Origin: Sordaria brevicollis
Lineage: Eukaryota > Ascomycota > Sordariomycetes > Sordariales > Sordariaceae
NCBI GenBank assembly: GCA_033439795.1
Contig: JAUTDP010000004.1
Location: 1,426,001 to 1,490,000 of the forward strand
Direction: 5' to 3'
DNA: 64,000 nt
A program made the position numbers and the translations under genes. Shown here in pieces: positions 35,521 through 46,464 of this stretch. The notes below the pieces were generated by a model, which did no database searches, was not told the DNA's origin, and saw only the letters and a program-made list of their open reading frames with translations. How positions within the stretch are numbered: position 1 is the stretch's first letter; each line of letters opens with the position of its first letter.

Positions 35521-37556
35521 GATCGGCCTTAGGGCCTTCCTTTTCTAAAGGAGAGTCCCCGATATCGATACCCCCATTTATTCGTACGGATCGGGACGAG
35601 AGACGTTCTGCTATATTACGTTCGAGTATCTCCGGACAATAGATACGTGGTTCGTAACGACCGATTGGCCGCAAACGCAGGAACAATTCCAAATCCATTT
35701 AGACGATGGAATTAAGGCCGAAAGAATTTTATTATAGGCACTTCGGTTAGGACGATTAAATGAATACCGCTTAGTAATTGAATTAGAAGAGGAGCGGCGA
35801 AATGAATTCGCTCGCTACTTTTAAATTTCTTTTCTTCTTTTTCTTTCACTTTTATTTATTAATATACTAAAATGAAGATGGGGGAGGATTTTTATTTAAT
35901 TGAGAGTTTATCGGGCCGCGAAAATAATAACCTATTTAATTATTATTTCTTTTTATAATTAATTAAAGCTTTTAATATTTTATTATTATCGGCGAATAAA
36001 TAATTTTATTTATCGAATTAACGAATATATTAACGTATAATATTAATTACGAATTAATATTAAGCGAATTAATTATTATTAATAGGAATAGGATTAATAG
36101 GACGAATAGCCGGCGAATTAATTTTTATTAAGGAATTATTATAGGAAAGTATATGAATACCGCTATTATTTAAAGGAATTCTACCGCTATTACTATAAAG
36201 TAAATTACCGTTACCGTTATAGGGTAAATTATTATTATTATTATAGGGGATATTATTTAAAGGAATACGACCGCCGATAAAATTATTTTTATTAGAAAGG
36301 AGGAATTCGTAATAATTTTTTTAAAAGTAATTATTAATTAATTATTTTTTATAGCGAATAAATTACTTTAGGGTACCGGTAAAATTATTATTAATAAGGC
36401 GAAAGCGAATCGCGTTAATAAATTCTTTAACGATAATATAAAGGCGGATAAAATAATCGTAGAATTCGCTATTAATTAAATCTTTATTAACGACCTTTTC
36501 CTAAAAAGTATTATAGAAATTATAAAAGCTATAAAGGGTATCGATTATATAACGTAAAACCGCTAAAATATATTAAATAATTTAATTAAATTTATTTAAA
36601 AACGAATTAAAATAAGAAATATTAACGATATAAAAAATAGTAATTTATTCGGGTAATTAAAGATATAATAAATCGATTTAATAACGGCTTTTATATAAAT
36701 ATTATAACTTAAGATAACCGGGAAGGAAAAAAAGGCTTTAATTAATTAAAAGGTATAGGCGAAATATAAAGGAGTACGGATATAGCTTCGGAAAGATTAA
36801 CGTAAGGATAGAACGTAATAGAAGGAGGATTTACCCTTTTTTTAATATAGAGAAGAATTTATTATTAATAAAGCGTTTAATAATATATTCGAAATTAATT
36901 TTAACGTCGGTATTAATTATATTAAATATAAGAATTAGTAAAAGAAGGTAAAAGGGAAATTAATTTTCGCCTTTATTTTCGTCGGAGGTTTTTATTATTT
37001 TATAGAACGTTTTAACGTATTTTTAATGGGGAATAACTATTTCGAATCGATTATTATTATTAAAAGAAAGAAAAACTTAAAAAAACCCGGGGGGATAAAG
37101 GGTTTTTATATTTAAAGGAAGGAAATCCTTACGCTAATATAAACCGTAATAAAAATATAATCGAAATAAAAGAAAGAAAAAAATAAAAGGAATAAAAGAA
37201 AATTTAATAATTAAAAGGTTTAAAAGCGGTTAGAAAAATAAACGGGTAGAAAAATAGAAAACGGAAAGCGGTAATAAATAAAAGATAGGATAGCGGATTA
37301 AAAAAGTAGAGCGGTTTAATATTTTAGCGTAATGGTAAATAAAAGGGATAAAACGGATATTAATTACGTTAGCGGTAGGTATATACTGCGATCGTAAAAC
37401 GCCGAAAAAGCGGCGCGGATAAATCCGCGCCGAAAAATATAGCCGGGGTTTTTATCCGGGGCGTTTAACGCCTACGGTTTTATCCTATAGGGAATTGGAG
37501 ATAGACCCTATACTATATTAGCATTATAGATTTAGTTAGGGAATAAGAATCTTACT
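35521..37556 (+). mobile_element. LINE-M, 5'-truncated LINE, plus strand
   Basis: A 2,036-bp copy with an intact 3' end and no 5' half, equivalent to LINE-A from about 10532 to the end. It is bracketed by TAATATATTATCGT (35507-35520 and 37557-37570). It carries the ORF2 C-terminus and ORF3. Its first 200 bp are much less mutated than the rest: the segment at 35640-35700 gives a clean TTDWPQTQEQFQIHLDDGIK. It is inserted close to the start of LINE-C ORF1. Confidence 0.93.
35990..37390 (+). pseudogene. LINE-M ORF3, unknown
   Basis: Third LINE reading frame. An RKEEFV segment near 36296 leads to GTGKIIINKAKANRVNKFF (about 36380), DNIKADKIIVEFAIN and GIDYIT. Only CAA/CAG-type stops interrupt it. 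It agrees codon by codon with LINE-A ORF3 apart from transitions. Confidence 0.55.
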
Positions 37557-37694
37557 TAATATATTATCGTTGTTATAATCGTCGCGGAATATCGTAAAGG
37601 ACGTAAAAGACCCTTTTAAATTAATTCCCGTTATCGGTTTTCGTTTTGGAACGCTCTTCGATTAAAAATCGGCGTTTCCGGTTTTAAAGTAGTT
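37557..37694 (-). mobile_element. LINE-C, part 4 (5' end)
   Basis: Begins with the right LINE-M duplication and ends at the LINE family 5' end (inverse of CTACTTTAAAACCGG). It abuts the GYP-3 LTR remnant, so LINE-C inserted in the left LTR of GYP-3. No duplication can be checked because the LINE-C 3' end is lost. Confidence 0.88.
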
Positions 37695-37742
37695 TTTTAT
37701 TTTAATTCCAATATCTATACTAACTATACTATATCCCTTATA
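37695..37742 (+). repeat. GYP-3 5' LTR, last 48 bp
   Basis: Aligns with the end of the LTR at 55114; both end in ACTATATCCCTTA(T/C)A. The rest was separated by LINE-C. This inner copy is RIPed (CAGCATCTGTACC in the right LTR reads CAATATCTATACT here). Confidence 0.8.
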
Positions 37743-37799
37743 TTAAGTTCTACCGTTTAAAAAGCGGATAGAAGAAGTAAATCTAATAAGCGGACAATA

Positions 37800-39180
37800 A
37801 TTTTATAAACGGAAGACCAGTAATTTTAAACGCGGTATTACGGTATTTTCGACGCTATAATCGGACTTAACGATATAAATATTAACGATACAAAAGAATT
37901 TTACGACTCCTAAAACGGTATACCAAATAATAGTAATAGTAATAAAGGTTTAATTAAAAATTTAATTAAAGCCCTTAAAAATAACGCAACCTTTAAAAAT
38001 TATATTAAATCCCTCTTCTTTAATACTACCCTTATTTCTAATACCCTTACCCCCTATTTAAATTTCAAAATTACTAAATACTTTATTTATAAGAAGAAAT
38101 CTCCTTCTAAAACCCTAATTAATAATAATTCTAATAATAATACGAATTCAACTCCCCGTCGTAAGAAATAATTAAAACTTCCTAAATAAGACGGCCAACC
38201 CTATACTTTCGGCTTCTTTTTCAATAAATTCATTACGGTATATAATAGTAATATTAAATAAGGATTTCGTAATAACCCGAATACCGCCTAATACGAAATT
38301 ATTAATACGTTTCCTATTAAATATAATTAATAACTAAAGGGATTTTAAACCGCCGCAATTATACGTAGTAAAGAAGACTTAATTAAATTCTTCGAATAAA
38401 TTCGTATAATTTTCGATTCCTATTAAAATTAAAAGGCGGCCTTCGATAAATTCGCTTGTATATACTAGAAAGATAACGAACTATTCGCCACCTTTTTAAC
38501 CGATTTTAATAATAAAATATTTAAAGTAAACGGTTATTTATAGGAGAATCCCACTAAATTAGGCTATTTCTACCGCGCTTTCAATAAAAAATAATATAAT
38601 AAAATATTTATAATCACCTTCTCTAATAATTACTATAAATATTTTAAATAATTTTAATACTATGTATTTAAATACGAATAAATAGTAAAATTCAAGGAGG
38701 ATTACCGCTAATATTAATATAATTAAAAAAATAAAGTTAAAAATAACGGACTTTATATCCCCGGTATTATTTTTATTAACTATCCTACCGTTCCTTATAT
38801 ACTACGTATTATACCCTATCCTACTCCTATAACCTTTACTTAACGCCTAATTAACGTAAATGGAAATATTATTATAAATACTATACGTATAACCCGTAAT
38901 CGAAGTAGACGAAATCGAAGCGGCTCTAATATAAATGCTTTTACCTCCGCTTCTACTAAACGCGCTAAATAAATATTGGATAAAGAGCGCTAACGTCGTC
39001 GAAATAATAATTTATATATACGTTATAACGCTTTTAAATATTATATTTTAATTTATCCGTACCGGCTAACCGTTCTACCTTCTTTTAATAGAATATATAT
39101 TTAAATTACTATTACCGAAGTCCTTCCATTCTTAAAAGACGATAACGATAACGAAGTTTATAATTCTACCTCCGAATAAT
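37800..39180 (+). pseudogene. gag: GYP-3 gag (RIP-broken)
   Basis: Plus strand. A basic/Asn-rich N-terminal part (NNTNSTPRRKK near 38140) is followed by a gag core with FDKFACIYQKDNELFATFL (about 38445), the usual 'L..l..e.F..y...F' element. A zinc-knuckle site at 39015-39056 (Y-IR-Y-NAFK-Y-YILI-Y) has all four CCHC ligands as Tyr. The N-terminal limit is uncertain. Confidence 0.82.
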
Positions 39181-39289
39181 AAGTAAAAACCTAATTCCAA
39201 TATAAAATCGGGCCTCGGGGCCGGAAATAGAAGTATTAAATAAAATAAAAGATTTTAAATTAAAAATAGAAGTAAAATCTACTTTAATT

Positions 39290-40640
39290 CTATTTATTCT
39301 TAATAATCGTAATTTATTCTATATTTTCGTCGATAAAGGTTACTAATATTATACCGCAATTAGTAAAAAAATCGTTAAAGAATTTCAAATCCTAATTATC
39401 CCTATTTTATTTTATACTATAAAAGGAGCGTTTACTATTATAGAGGGAATTTCTATTTAAAATATAATTTAATTTTTAACCGAAGTAAATAATTATATTT
39501 ATTCCGTTTACGCTTATATCGTTTTATTACTCGAATTCCCTATTATATTAGGCAAACCTTAATTTAAAGTTATATAAATATATTCTATCCCTTACGAAAA
39601 GCGTTTATTTATAAGCGTTATTAATTATTAAGTTCCTTATATTAATAGAAAGTAAGTATTTAAAATACCGTTTATCGCCGATTTAAAATCTATTATATAC
39701 GTCTTAATTACTACTTTTATAAATTACGTTCGTAAATTAAAAAAGGAATTCGGTAATCGAATAATTAAAAAAGTTATTTTCGCGGTTAATTTAAAGGACG
39801 TCGAAAAGGCGTTAAAATTAAAGAAAATATATACCGAAGTAAAATTAAAAGCGAAAATCCCTAAAAAATATTATAATTTAATACTATTTTAAATAAAGGA
39901 GAACGCCGATAAATTAAATCCTTATTATCCCGGCGTAAATTATAAAATCGTAATTAAAAAGGATAAAAATAATAAAGAACTCTCTATTCTATTTAGACCG
40001 CTTTATAATATAACGAAGGAAGAATTTTTAATTCTCAAAAAAACGCTAAAGGATTTATTAAATAAAGGGTTTATCCGAATTAATAATTCAAAAATAGGGG
40101 CCTTAATTTTATTTATATATAAACCCGGAAGTAAATTCCGCTTTTATTATAATTACCGTATATTTAATACTATTATAAAAGTAAATTATTATTTATTATT
40201 ATTAATTAAAGATACGTTCCGTACTTTAAAGGGAATAAAGTAGTATATTAAAGTAAATATTATATAAACTTTCTATAAAATTCGTATAATAGAAGGAAAG
40301 GAGGGGAAAATAGTATTTCGGACGTAATATAAGTTATTCGAATAGTTAATTATATTATTTAAATTAAATAACGCGCCGGCTATATTTTAATAATATATTA
40401 ATTATATCCTCTACGATTATTTAAATACGTTTTATACTATTTATATAAATAACGTATTTATTTATTCCTTTAATTCCTTAAAAGATTACGAATAAAAAGT
40501 ACGTTTAATTTTTACTAAATTATTAGAAGTTAACCTTTATTTAAATTTAAATAAATATAAATTTAACGTAAAGAAGGTTAAATATTTAAACTTTATTATT
40601 TATATTAGCATTAGTATATAGGCTAACCCTAAAAAAATTA
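39290..40640 (+). pseudogene. pol: GYP-3 protease and reverse transcriptase, first part
   Basis: The protease begins at about 39310 (FVDKGYQYYTAISKKIVKEF, where DSG reads DKG) and ends with EFPIILGKP (about 39525). The RT begins near 39990: RPLYNITKEEF, KGFIRINNSKIGA, YKPGSKFRFYYNYRIFN, then the VNII*TFYKIRI and FRTQYKLFE blocks and the catalytic box at 40442-40453 (YINN for YxDD). The frame runs to ANPKKI at 40640, where the Mutator-like element is inserted; it resumes at 44534 as KAILN. Confidence 0.92.
40633..40640. repeat. Target-site duplication of the Mutator-like element, left
   Basis: AAAAATTA, identical to 44526-44533. Removing one copy and the element restores an uninterrupted NPKKIKAILN in GYP-3 pol, which confirms both ends. 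Confidence 0.93.
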
Positions 40641-40742
40641 GGGACTTACTCGGGGGGCTGTGTCACTTTTCTCCGGGGGCTGTGTCACAGCGTATAGAGT
40701 AAAAACTTAACAAAATTACTCCGGGGGCTGTGTCACGTTACC
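40641..40742 (+). repeat. MULE left terminal inverted repeat
   Basis: 102 bp, containing the motif CGGGGGGCTGTGTCAC or CCGGGGGCTGTGTCAC three times (about 40651, 40673, 40721). Pairs with 44424-44525, where several TGTGTCAC positions read as TATGTCAC or TATATCAC when inverted. Confidence 0.93.
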
Positions 40743-41020
40743 TTTATAGTCTAGTAGTCTAGTCTAAATGCAGCTATCGCGATGTAACCTCTATGAGGGG
40801 AAGTGCCAAGTATTAGAGTTGAATAAACGAGAGGAGAAGGAGGAGGGAGAGGAGAGGGAGATTACTTTTACAATTAGTATACTTTATACTAGCAACGCAA
40901 CAACGATTAAAAGCTCTATCTATAATACGAAATATTCGTAATTCCCCTAAAACGATTCGTATTATTACAATTCTAACGTTAATAAATTTAATATTATATA
41001 CCAAATTTTAAATATATTAA
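40743..41020. other. MULE 5' untranslated region
   Basis: Non-coding stretch between the TIR and the transposase frame, with GCAGCTATCGCGATGTAACC near 40770 (little mutated) and a purine-rich GAGGAGAAGGAGGAGG run at about 40830-40860. No promoter can be assigned with confidence. Confidence 0.4.
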
Positions 41021-42057
41021 TTCTATTTTAATATATCCGCCGCCGTCGAAATTAATAGCGACTCTATTTCGTATTATACGATTACCGATAATAAATTCCC
41101 CCCTTTAGGTGTTCCTACTACTCGTACTCCTATCGACCCTACTCCTATCGACCCTACTCTTATTGACCTTACTCTCCGCGACCCTACTTCTTCTACTATA
41201 CTTACCTCTGGTTAGCCGCAATTCGACGTAGACTCTAATTACGAAGAGGAAGAGGAATAGGAGGAAGAGGAGGAGGAGGAGGAAGGGGAGGGGGGTATAG
41301 AAGGAAATACGGACGAGTTTACCGATTGGGGCCTAAATAGAATTATTATCCCAATTACCGAAGATATTATACCCTAACTTATTAATTCGGTATAGATAGT
41401 ATAATAAGTTTTAAACGTAATTATAGTACCGTAGGGAGTGGCTTTTAACTATATATAGGGTTCGAATTATAAGAATAGGAAGCCGATATATTACCGCTTA
41501 GTATATAACCGTATTAGCAAGCCTCGTCCTTTAAAGGTTAAGATTCGGAAGATTAGGAGTAGGAAGTATAGATATTTATACTATAGTATTACTATTATTT
41601 TTAAATTTAACGATTAGAAATAGATTTACCGGTTAGCTTTTGACCTAAAGTTTAACGATTATAACTATTCGCCCTCTATTAATAAGTCTGCCCACTTTTA
41701 ATACCGTAAGCGGAATATTTAAGTATATAGGAGGGTCGCTATTTTATTTTATTAATTTAGTATTAGGCTAAGGGATATTCTAACTATTATTTAAAACGAA
41801 TTTGAAAATAGCGTTTATATTTAGAAGGATATTAATAATTGGCGTTAAAAGATTAAGAAGGTATAACGTAATAATTATAAGGCTATAGCCGCCTTCGTTA
41901 AATACTTAAACGACGATTAAATTTTTTACGTAATTGAATAGGTTTAAGATAATCTTAATTGCCTATTTAGCGTTGCTTAGACCTAAGAGCCGTATATATT
42001 GTAATAGAAACGTTACTTTAAGTGTTTGGGTATTAATAATACTTATAAAATTAACCG

Positions 42058-42122
42058 GTAAATATAATAATCTACTTTTATTATCTTTTACTCTATTTAT
42101 TTACTTTATATCTTAAATACAG
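42058..42122 (+). other. Spliceosomal intron in the MULE transposase
   Basis: 65 bp, from GTAAAT to ACAG, pyrimidine-rich near its 3' end. Removing it joins AACCG to TTACCC, gives NTYKINRYPL and moves the frame from that of exon 1 to that of exon 2. Without it the conserved core is broken. Length and borders are typical for filamentous fungi. Confidence 0.85.
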
Positions 42123-43299
42123 TTACCCCCTTACCATCGTAACCGGTATAACGAATACCAACTCTATTTACTCTATTGCGTTTGGTCTAATAGATAACGA
42201 GCGAATTAAAGGTTTTACCTAATTGTTTAACGCATTTAATGAACTTCGTCGTTGAGTTAAAGTAGCTAAGCTAAATGTTATTCTTACGGATTTTAATAAG
42301 TAATTAAAGGAAGCCGTTTTTAAAGTCTTCTTTAACACTTAATAACAATTTTATATTTTCTATATTAATTATAACGTTCTTTTATAGGTAAAGAGGAAGT
42401 GGAAATGGGGTGACGATGAAGATTCTAGCGAAGACGATAACGAAGAGAGGGAGCCTACTAAATTTAATTAAAATAATTAAGAACTCCTATAGGAAGATGA
42501 TAATAATATAGGGTAAAAGAAGACCTTCGAGTATATTTATTATAGCCTTTTTCTACTCTGGAAGACCCTAGTTTTTGCCTTTAACGAGTTAACGTTCGAA
42601 GAACGCTGGAAATAGTTGATAACCGATTTTGCCGACTAGTAAAAGATTTTATTATATTTATAGAAGGTTTATATACCGTAATATCACTAATAGGTACGTT
42701 ATTTTACCCGCTATTATTATAATTTTGGTTAAATAATTACCTCTTTTAACGAATCGATGAATTATTGCGTTAAGGGGTATTTAATTAATGGTAAGAGTGA
42801 TTTAATAATTCTTTTTAACGCTATTCGTATTATATATAACCGGGAAGCTAAGTAATAAGTTAAATTAATTATTGATTAGGATATTAAAATCCGTAGCGAG
42901 TTTTCTAATTTAGTGTATCGGGTTTTGGGGGATTTAATTAGGCGGGTTATATATTATTATTTTGATTTATTTTGTTACGAGGTACGGACCGTTGAGGCCG
43001 GGTTATTTACGAAGATACGGCTAGTAATTGATTTAGGTCCTTATAATTGTACGGTATAGAAGTAGTATAATATCTTTTACCGGTATACTATATTATAGAA
43101 GCTAGAAGCAAAAGAGGAATTTGGTCGTTAGGATATTTATTACCGCTTTTATACTAAGCCTCCTATAAGCGAGCGGGACCTTTATTTACGTATTAAAAAC
43201 CCTAAGATTGTAAATAAGATTAAAGGGCGGTTAAGGAATAGTATAGTCGAATTCCCTAAGGAATAGTAAATATTTAATAATAATTCTACTAATAAGAAA

Positions 43300-43372
43300 A
43301 AGAAGGCGGTAAGGAAGAAGGCGGTAGGGAAGAAGGCGGTAGGGAAGAAGGCGGTAGGGAAGAAAGTAGAGA
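43300..43372 (+). repeat. 15-bp coding tandem repeat in the MULE transposase
   Basis: Four to five units of GAAGAAGGCGGTAGG, coding KKAVG, followed by a lysine-rich KKGKK stretch. A basic tail that could bind nucleic acid or act in nuclear import. Units 2-4 are nearly identical. Confidence 0.85.
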
Positions 43373-43863
43373 AAAAGGGGAAGAAATTTTAAAGGGCAAA
43401 AAGGGGGAAGAGGGCTATAAAAAGTATAGAACGATTTAAGCCGTCTTTTATTAAGCGTAAATCCTATTAGGAGGCGGTTAACGAAGTTAATATAGGTAGT
43501 AATAATAGTAATAATATTATTTTAATTATTGAGGTGGCGCCCGAATTAGATTTTAATTTATTCGAATTTGACCCTAAATTTATTACTTTTATTATAGAAT
43601 AGGTTAAGAAAGAGAAGGCTCGAATGGCGGTTCAAATAATATTAATTTAAATTATTATTAATCGAGTAATTAATAAGGTTCGAGGGGATATGTATGCAAC
43701 TATTCCTTTAAATAACCCCCTTGCTCTATCGAATATTACTTTTAATAACGGGGAGTAATTTCCCCGTAAGAGACGTATTTTACTAAGTTCGTTAGCATTT
43801 TAAGCCGTTACTAGGAAGAGCGGGCGAGTTGTTAAACTTTTGAGGAAGAGGTTAAGCGAGTAA

Positions 43864-44423
43864 GTAATTGAGATTCTATATTAAAATACTATACTAAGGA
43901 TTACGACTTTTTATTTTGGTAAAAATTAGTAAAAAAAAGGAGGTTCCTCCGTTTTAATTATACGCCCCGTCCGAGTCCCTTATATTTTAAACCTTTCGGC
44001 GAAACGTTAATAGGAAACGAGGGATAGTACGTTATTTACTACGGCGTACGTCCCCCTCTACCTTCGCTTATTACCTTTAGCCTTTAAGCCTATTACCTAC
44101 GGTGTATTTTAGATTTATAATTAGTAAAAATAATAAAAAATAGTTATATTTAGTATAGATACGATTCGAATAGGGAGGGTTTCTATAGTCTACGATACTA
44201 ATAACGGCTATTGTTCGTTAATAGTAAACCGCTATATTATAGGCGTCCCTATAGTACCCTTTTCGGGGTTAATAATAGTTAATAAGAGATTTAATGCTTA
44301 TAAGGGCGTTTGAAGTGTATTGAGCGTATTCTATTAATATTTTTGATAATATTAAATAGAAAGGGTAAAAGGGGATATAAATGGGAAAAGGGGATGTGAA
44401 TGGGAATGCCCTCAAAACGGGGA
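43864..44423. other. MULE 3' untranslated region
   Basis: About 560 bp with no reading frame I can support. GGGAAAAGGGGATGTGAATGGG near 44380 is a short purine-rich direct repeat (GGGGATATAAATGGG precedes it). Mutation is light compared with the surrounding Gypsy element. Confidence 0.4.
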
Positions 44424-44525
44424 GGTAATGTGATATAGCCCCCGGAGTAATTTTGTTAGGTTTTTACTCTATACGCTGTGACATAGCCCCCGGAGAAAAG
44501 TGACACAGCCCCCCGAATAAGTCCC
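44424..44525 (-). repeat. MULE right terminal inverted repeat
   Basis: 102-bp inverse copy of 40641-40742, more RIPed at its inner part (GATATAGCC against GACACAGCC). Confidence 0.93.
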
Positions 44526-46351
44526 AAAAATTAAAGCGATTTTAAATTAATTTCCCCCTACCTTTTAAAAGAGTGTATAGAGTTTCCTAAAATTTAATAA
44601 TTATTACCGTATATTTATCCCTTAATTTTTAAAAATAATTACCCCTTTATTAAGATTAATTAATAAAAAGGTTGCTTTTAAATAGATTAAAAAGTATAAA
44701 AGCGCCTTTCAATTCTTAAAAACTTTATTTACGAGAATTCCAATCCTAATAGAATTTAACCCGGATAAAAAAATATTTTTAAAGACGGATTATAATAAAT
44801 TTACCCTAAGCGGAATTATTTCCTAAAAAGTAAATAAAAATAGTAAAAATATAATTCGCAAAATTGTAAACTTCTATTCCCGGAAATTTAACCCTACCGA
44901 ATAGAATTACCCTATTTATAATAAGGAAATATTTATTATTATTAATTATTTAAAATAATAATCGGCGGAATTATAAAATTATAAATTATTTATTATCCTA
45001 ACGGATTATTAAAATTTCGAATATTTTATAAAATTAAAAAGATTTTTGGAGCGGTAAGCGTAGTAAGTAGAATACTTCTCCTAATTTAATTTTTAAATCG
45101 AATATAAGTCCGGTAAAGATAAAATAATCTTTAATACCTTTTTTCGACGAAATTAAAATATACCTACGGACTAAAACCGTAAAACGTAAAATATCTAATC
45201 AATACCGGACTCTATTTTCAAAAATTATATTCCGCTCCGTATTTCGGCGGCTTAAGTAATCTATTCGGGGAGGGAAGGTATAAACGTATTTAAAAATCCG
45301 GATTTATAATAATTTTAATTATAAACGGAATCCTACAATTCTTTATATTAATAAATAAAGGAAATTATCCTTTATAACGACCGTTACTTCGGCCTATCTT
45401 TAAAATTTAAAATCCAAATTGTAAATTACTTTATCGATTCCCTCGGCCGCCTTCGTTATTAAAACCGTCTTTGGGTATTAAGAGCCCCCGTATATACCGA
45501 ATCCGAATTAATTATATTATTTAATACCAATTAATATTTTAACGTCCTTCGTATTATTTTAATTCAAATTATTTATAATTTATATATATTAAGATACTTT
45601 AATAAAAAAAGTACTATTATAATATTCTTTCGGTATTTTTATTAACCTCTCCTTAATTTTTATATCCGGTAATTCTTTTATAATTATTATATTTATAATT
45701 TTACGAAGGTTTAAAGGGAGTAAAAGAAAGGCCTCTTATATTTATTATTAATCTTAGAATAATTTAATAAAAATATATAAATAAATTTTATTACCGATCT
45801 TCTAAAGTTTAAAGGTAATATTTATTTTTAAATTATAAAGAATAAATTTAATAAAATTATATTCCTTAAACCTATACCCTCTATAAAAATTAAGCTTTAC
45901 GCTAAACGTTTCTTCTAATATTTTATTCGTTATTATAATTTCCTAAAATTTATCGTTAACGATCGTAATTCTAATTAAATTAACCGCTTCTAAACTAAAC
46001 TATACGAACTTTTAAATATTAAACGTTTATTTAATACCGTTTATTATTTATAAATTAATAAAGGCCCGGAATATATAAATTAAAAAGTTTACGCTTATTT
46101 ACGTATAATCGTTAATTACATTTAAAATAATTAGAGTAAATAATACCCTATAGTATAATTAGTTATTAATAGCCGGATTAATATTTTAATAAGTATATTT
46201 CCGTTCTTCGCCACCTATAAATTCGACCCCGAATTCCCGATCTCCGTAATCGAAGACCCCTCCAATCGTTAACCTTTACCCCTATCTTCCGAGAAATGGG
46301 CCTAGGAATTCGTTAAAAAGCTATAATAAATTATAGACCTATATTAAATTA
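44526..46351 (+). pseudogene. pol: GYP-3 RT end, RNase H and integrase first part
   Basis: After the 8-bp duplication the pol frame goes on: SFLKFNNYYRIFIP (about 44580), RNase H with FLKTDYNKFTLSGIIS (about 44770), NFYSRKFNPTE*NYPIYNKEIFIIINYLK (given here up to 20 at a time: NYPIYNKEIFIIINYLK) and IILTDY*NFEY. Then a linker and integrase blocks: APVYTESELI (about 45485), NIQINFITDLLKF region (about 45775), FIVNDRNSN (about 45950), RLFNTVYYL and a FPISVIEDPS segment (about 46230). The integrase is interrupted at 46366 by LINE-F and continues at 53346. Confidence 0.9.
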
Positions 46352-46366
46352 TTATAGCGGCTATTA
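46352..46366. repeat. Target-site duplication of LINE-F, left
   Basis: TTATAGCGGCTATTA, 15 bp, identical to 53331-53345. Confidence 0.95.
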
Positions 46367-46464
46367 CTTTAGAACCGGAAACGCCGATTTTTAGTCGAGG
46401 AGCGCTCTAAAACGAAAACCGATAACGGGAATCGATTTAAAAAAATCTTTTACGTCCCTTATAA

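Larger units (their letters stand above)
41030..43863 (+). pseudogene. MULE transposase, two exons (RIP-broken)
   Basis: Exon 1 (about 41030-42057): Pro/Thr-rich N-terminus (TPIDPTPIDP), a Glu tract (41236-41290), a basic region (KPRPLKVKIRKIRSRKYRY, about 41525-41580) and then NNTYKINR. Exon 2 (42123-43863) begins YPLTIVTGITNTNS and continues AFGLIDNERIKGFT*LFNAFNEL (MULE core) and VILTDFNK (DDE region, Asp changed to Asn). An acidic linker follows (GDDEDSSEDDNEE), then FEERW, NESMNYCVKG and a C-terminus with KKAVG repeats. The stop TAA is at 43861. Every other stop lies at a Gln-type codon. No ATG start survives. The match is to the fungal Hop-type MULE family by motif order. Confidence 0.88.
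40641..44525 (+). mobile_element. Mutator-like (MULE, Hop-type) DNA transposon with 102-bp TIRs
   Basis: A 3,885-bp element. TIRs at 40641-40742 and 44424-44525 begin GGGACTTA(C/T)TCGGGGGG and are nearly identical over 102 bp. Each contains three copies of a GGGGGCTGTGTCAC motif. It has an 8-bp target duplication; MULEs usually make 8-11 bp. It encodes one transposase gene with an intron. RIP is present (all Gln codons are stops) but milder than in the LINEs, and the TIR at the left end is almost clean. The family call rests on the transposase; the TIR sequence itself I do not recognise. Confidence 0.9.

Noticed and set aside
35378..35698. 106-codon minus-strand ORF
   Set aside because: Accidental fusion: its first part is the antisense of the LINE-M ORF2 C-terminus and its last part the N-terminus of LINE-C ORF1, joined by the LINE-M insertion.
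41934..42116. 60-codon ORF starting MNRFKIIL
   Set aside because: Out of frame with the MULE transposase and running into its intron.
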